From assembly GCA_021828245.1 (NCBI GenBank), contig JAKASC010000024.1, positions 1 through 15,722 of the forward strand: a stretch of DNA of 15,722 nt. Direction: 5' to 3'. Under the pieces are notes generated by a model. The model saw only the letters and a list, made by a program, of their open reading frames with translations. It ran no database searches and was not told the DNA's origin. Source of the stretch: Acidobacteriota bacterium. GTDB taxonomy: Bacteria; Acidobacteriota; Terriglobia; UBA7540. Below are positions 13,974 through 15,722 of the stretch, one piece after another; within the stretch, counting starts at the first letter, position 1; every line of letters begins with the position of its first letter. The position numbers and the translations under genes were made by a program.

Positions 13974-14962
13974 GCCCAACAGGCCACCTCCTCAACGCCG
14001 CGCTCGGGCTCCCGATAGAAATGATCGTACCCCGAGTAGGCGTCCGCCTGCAGATACCCTCGGAACGCCTTTAGAAACTCCTCCGGCCCGTCACGACTGC
14101 GCGTGGGCGTGTCGTCATAAACGGTGTAGGGATGTTCGCCATCGCCGACGTAGGTCCAGATGCGCCCCGTGCGCGTGTGGGGCAAGTCCGGATCCAGCAC
14201 CGGCACCGGCGTGTCATCCGTCTGAATCGCTTTCGAGGCGAGCACCCGCTGTTTCATCAGCTCGTAGAGCGGACTCACCAGATCGGCGCCGGCGCGCATC
14301 CAGTCGGCCATCGTCTGGCGCGGCAACTCCACGCCCTGGCGCCGGAAGATCTCCTCCTGCCGGTGCAACGGCAAATGGTCCCCAAACTTGCTCACGGCCA
14401 CCTGCGCCAGCAGCCCCGGCCCCGGCAAGCCCTTCTCAATCGGCGCCTCAGGCTTCACCGCCGTGACCACCGTGCATCCCTTCGGACAGGCGTATTTCTG
14501 GCACGCTTCTTCGATCACCACCAGCGACGCCGGCACATATTCCAGCCGCTCGCTGACGTCTTCGCCGATCCGTCTTAACCGTTCCTGGCACTCCGGACAC
14601 TGCCGCTTCGTTTCTTCCAGATCGTAAACCACTCGTTGCCGCTTCAAAGATTTCGGCAGTGCTCCCCGCCCATGCCCCCGGCGCGGAGCCGACGGCTTTC
14701 CTTGATCCTTCGGCCCTTCCTGTTCGTCGCGGCCAGAAGCCGTCTTCCCGCCCCGGGCCAGGATCGCCGCCGCAAACAGAAACAATTGATGCTCATCCAC
14801 CCGCTCCCGCCGGGGCCCGTAGCGCGCCCGCAGCAGTTGCTCGACCCAGTGCTGCAGTTGGCGAAGACGGCGCTCCTTGGCCTCAACCTCTTCCAGCAGC
14901 CCGATTACGATCTGCCGCAAGGCCGTTGGATCTTCCGGCAACTGTTTTGGATCAATCGCCAC
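13974..14962 (-). pseudogene. tnpC: IS66 transposase TnpC, N-terminal half (separated by RIT insertion)
   Basis: About 329 codons run from a GTG start (14960-14962) to the CWA of CWAHARR. An N-terminal leucine-rich helix (LRQIVIGLLEEVEAKERRL) precedes a Gly/Lys-rich linker and a Cys zinc-binding region (C122, C125, C159, C163), then the first two acidic residues of the DDE triad in IQTDDTPV (D249) and QADAYSGYD (D307). After the insertion point the frame runs into the RIT end and stops at 13934. The start overlaps the DUF6788-type gene by 11 nt. Confidence 0.93.
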
Positions 14963-15305
14963 CGGCGCGCTTCTCCTTCTCCCGCTCCGCTCGTTCCAGT
15001 TCCACGCCCAAGCTTACCCACTCGTTCATGAGTTCCCGCAGCCGCTTGTAGTTGGCCACCTTCCGCTGCATCGGCTCGACTTGTTCCGGCCGCAAGAAGC
15101 GGGTCGAGCTCTTCCCCTGCCAGGTGAAGCTCAACTGATGATATGGCCCGTGCTTTTGAGGGCGCTTGGGGTCTTTGCAGCGACAAGAGGGGTTCCCGCA
15201 GACGTTATATTGCTCGCTGATGGTGCCGGGATGCAGCGGACCGAGCGCTAGAAGTTGCCTTTGAACCTGGGCGATGTGCCGTTCGACCTGAGCGAGACTC
15301 ATCAT
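14952..15305 (-). CDS. DUF6788-type IS66 passenger protein
   Basis: This is a 117-residue protein with an N-terminal helix (LAQVERHIAQVQRQLLALG), a central Cys cluster (NVCGNPSCRCKD) followed by HGPYHQLSFTWQGK, and a long C-terminal charged helix with a coiled-coil look. This is the DUF6788 pattern found between tnpB and tnpC of some IS66 elements. The three close Cys residues hint at metal or DNA contact. The start is set at ATG 15303-15305 (a second ATG follows at once); the frame is open to 15353, but those extra residues look non-coding. Its role in transposition is not known. Confidence 0.72.
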   Translation of the reverse strand: MMSLAQVERHIAQVQRQLLALGPLHPGTISEQYNVCGNPSCRCKDPKRPQKHGPYHQLSFTWQGKSSTRFLRPEQVEPMQRKVANYKRLRELMNEWVSLGVELERAEREKEKRAGGD

Positions 15306-15371
15306 CCCGAGAGCTATATCATGGCTATCGGATGATGCAAGACAAAAATGCACCCTTCGCCCAAACTATTT

Positions 15372-15722
15372 TCAGCCAGCCCGTGCCGGTGTCCCTCCCG
15401 GCGCGCTTTCCCCGTTCGGCGCCGCCCCCGGCAGGCTGTAGCGCTTCCGCCGCCGCCCCTTGCCCAAATCAATCCCTTCCAGCAGCACCGCCAACTCCCA
15501 GGCCGCAATCTCCTTTCGCCCCGTCTCGGCAAAGGGAAATTCAAAAGTGCCCGCCTCCAATCGCTTGTACCAAATCGCCCAGCCGTCCCGGTCCCAATAC
15601 AAAATCTTCACCCGGTCCGTCCGCCGGTTCGAAAACACCAGCAGGTGGCCGGCGTAGGGATTACAGCCAATCACATGCTCGGCCATCATCGAGAGCCCGT
15701 CGAACGAGCGGCGCATGTCGCA
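15372..15722 (-). CDS. tnpB: IS66 TnpB (Orf2) accessory protein, 5' end outside window
   Basis: The frame is open to the right edge, reading CDMRRSFDGLSMMAEHV; family members have roughly 15-20 more residues before the DMRxSFDGL motif, so the start lies outside. GHLLVFSNRRTDRVKILYWD and the GWAIWYKRLEAGTF block are the IS66 TnpB (PF05717-type) signature. TnpB is required with TnpC for IS66 transposition, although it has no recognised catalytic site. The tail after LLEGIDL is basic, then Pro/Ala/Gly-rich. About 66 bp without an evident signal separate it from the DUF6788-type gene. Confidence 0.93.
   Translation of the reverse strand, partial: CDMRRSFDGLSMMAEHVIGCNPYAGHLLVFSNRRTDRVKILYWDRDGWAIWYKRLEAGTFEFPFAETGRKEIAAWELAVLLEGIDLGKGRRRKRYSLPGAAPNGESAPGGTPARAG

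Larger units (their letters stand above)
9516..15722 (-). mobile_element. IS66-family insertion sequence, right end outside window, split by a RIT element
   Basis: Reading on the - strand, the order is tnpB, a DUF6788-type passenger, tnpC and a second passenger, with overlaps or tiny gaps as in a single operon. The tnpB end of the element is beyond the right edge. The other terminus must lie near or below 9516, but I could not identify the terminal inverted repeat without its mate. The element is interrupted by the insertion at 10523-13973. Confidence 0.85.

Noticed and set aside
13972..15251. Several long + strand open frames rich in Arg, Pro and Ala
   Set aside because: They lie opposite the IS66 tnpC and DUF6788-type genes and show low-complexity composition typical of antisense frames in GC-rich DNA.
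1..15722. CRISPR array or retron-type repeat cluster
   Set aside because: No regularly spaced direct repeats and no reverse transcriptase or Cas motifs were seen on either strand.

Overview
The window looks like a mobile defence island in a fairly GC-rich bacterium. The phylum cannot be fixed from this sequence. There are no rRNA, tRNA or ordinary housekeeping genes. Every recognisable gene belongs to phage defence, its regulation, or mobile DNA.

Left part (1-5328, + strand). The window opens inside a gene for an S-4TM putative pore-forming effector, a membrane protein family usually paired with a SMODS/CD-NTase. Next comes a short chimeric ORF (759-986) that joins the first ~50 residues of an HsdR to the last ~20 residues of an HsdS, a scar of a lost type I restriction-modification system. 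Then follow a DUF6978-type gene, an overlapping DUF1828/DUF1829-type gene, and a full-length hsdR (1022 aa). No hsdM or complete hsdS is present, so partners, if any, lie to the left of the window.

Middle part (5363-9051). An XRE-type regulator and an ImmA/IrrE-type metallopeptidase form a translationally coupled pair on the - strand. They diverge from a four-gene + strand operon that I read as a Bil-like (bacterial ISG15-like / BUB) ubiquitin-like conjugation system: a tandem beta-grasp modifier ending in Gly-Gly-Arg, an E2-like protein, a JAMM/JAB isopeptidase and a ThiF/E1-like activating enzyme. The divergent promoter region has overlapping -35 boxes and a 13-bp palindrome, so the XRE/ImmA pair is a good candidate switch for the operon. 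This system is the most interesting content of the window.

Right part (9052-15722). After a possible terminator and a decayed tyrosine-integrase fragment comes an IS66-family element read on the - strand: tnpB (cut by the right edge), a DUF6788-type passenger, tnpC, and a second passenger gene. Its tnpC is split at the conserved CWAHARR motif by a 3.45-kb Recombinase-In-Trio (RIT) element. The RIT carries three overlapping tyrosine-recombinase genes on the + strand, has paired TTATCC(A/G)G motifs at each end, and has a perfect 32-bp palindrome at its left junction. The two tnpC halves together add up to a normal full-length transposase, so the insertion removed little or nothing.

How the parts relate: the left and middle segments are layered anti-phage modules, and the integrase remnant, IS66 and RIT record repeated insertion next to the island.
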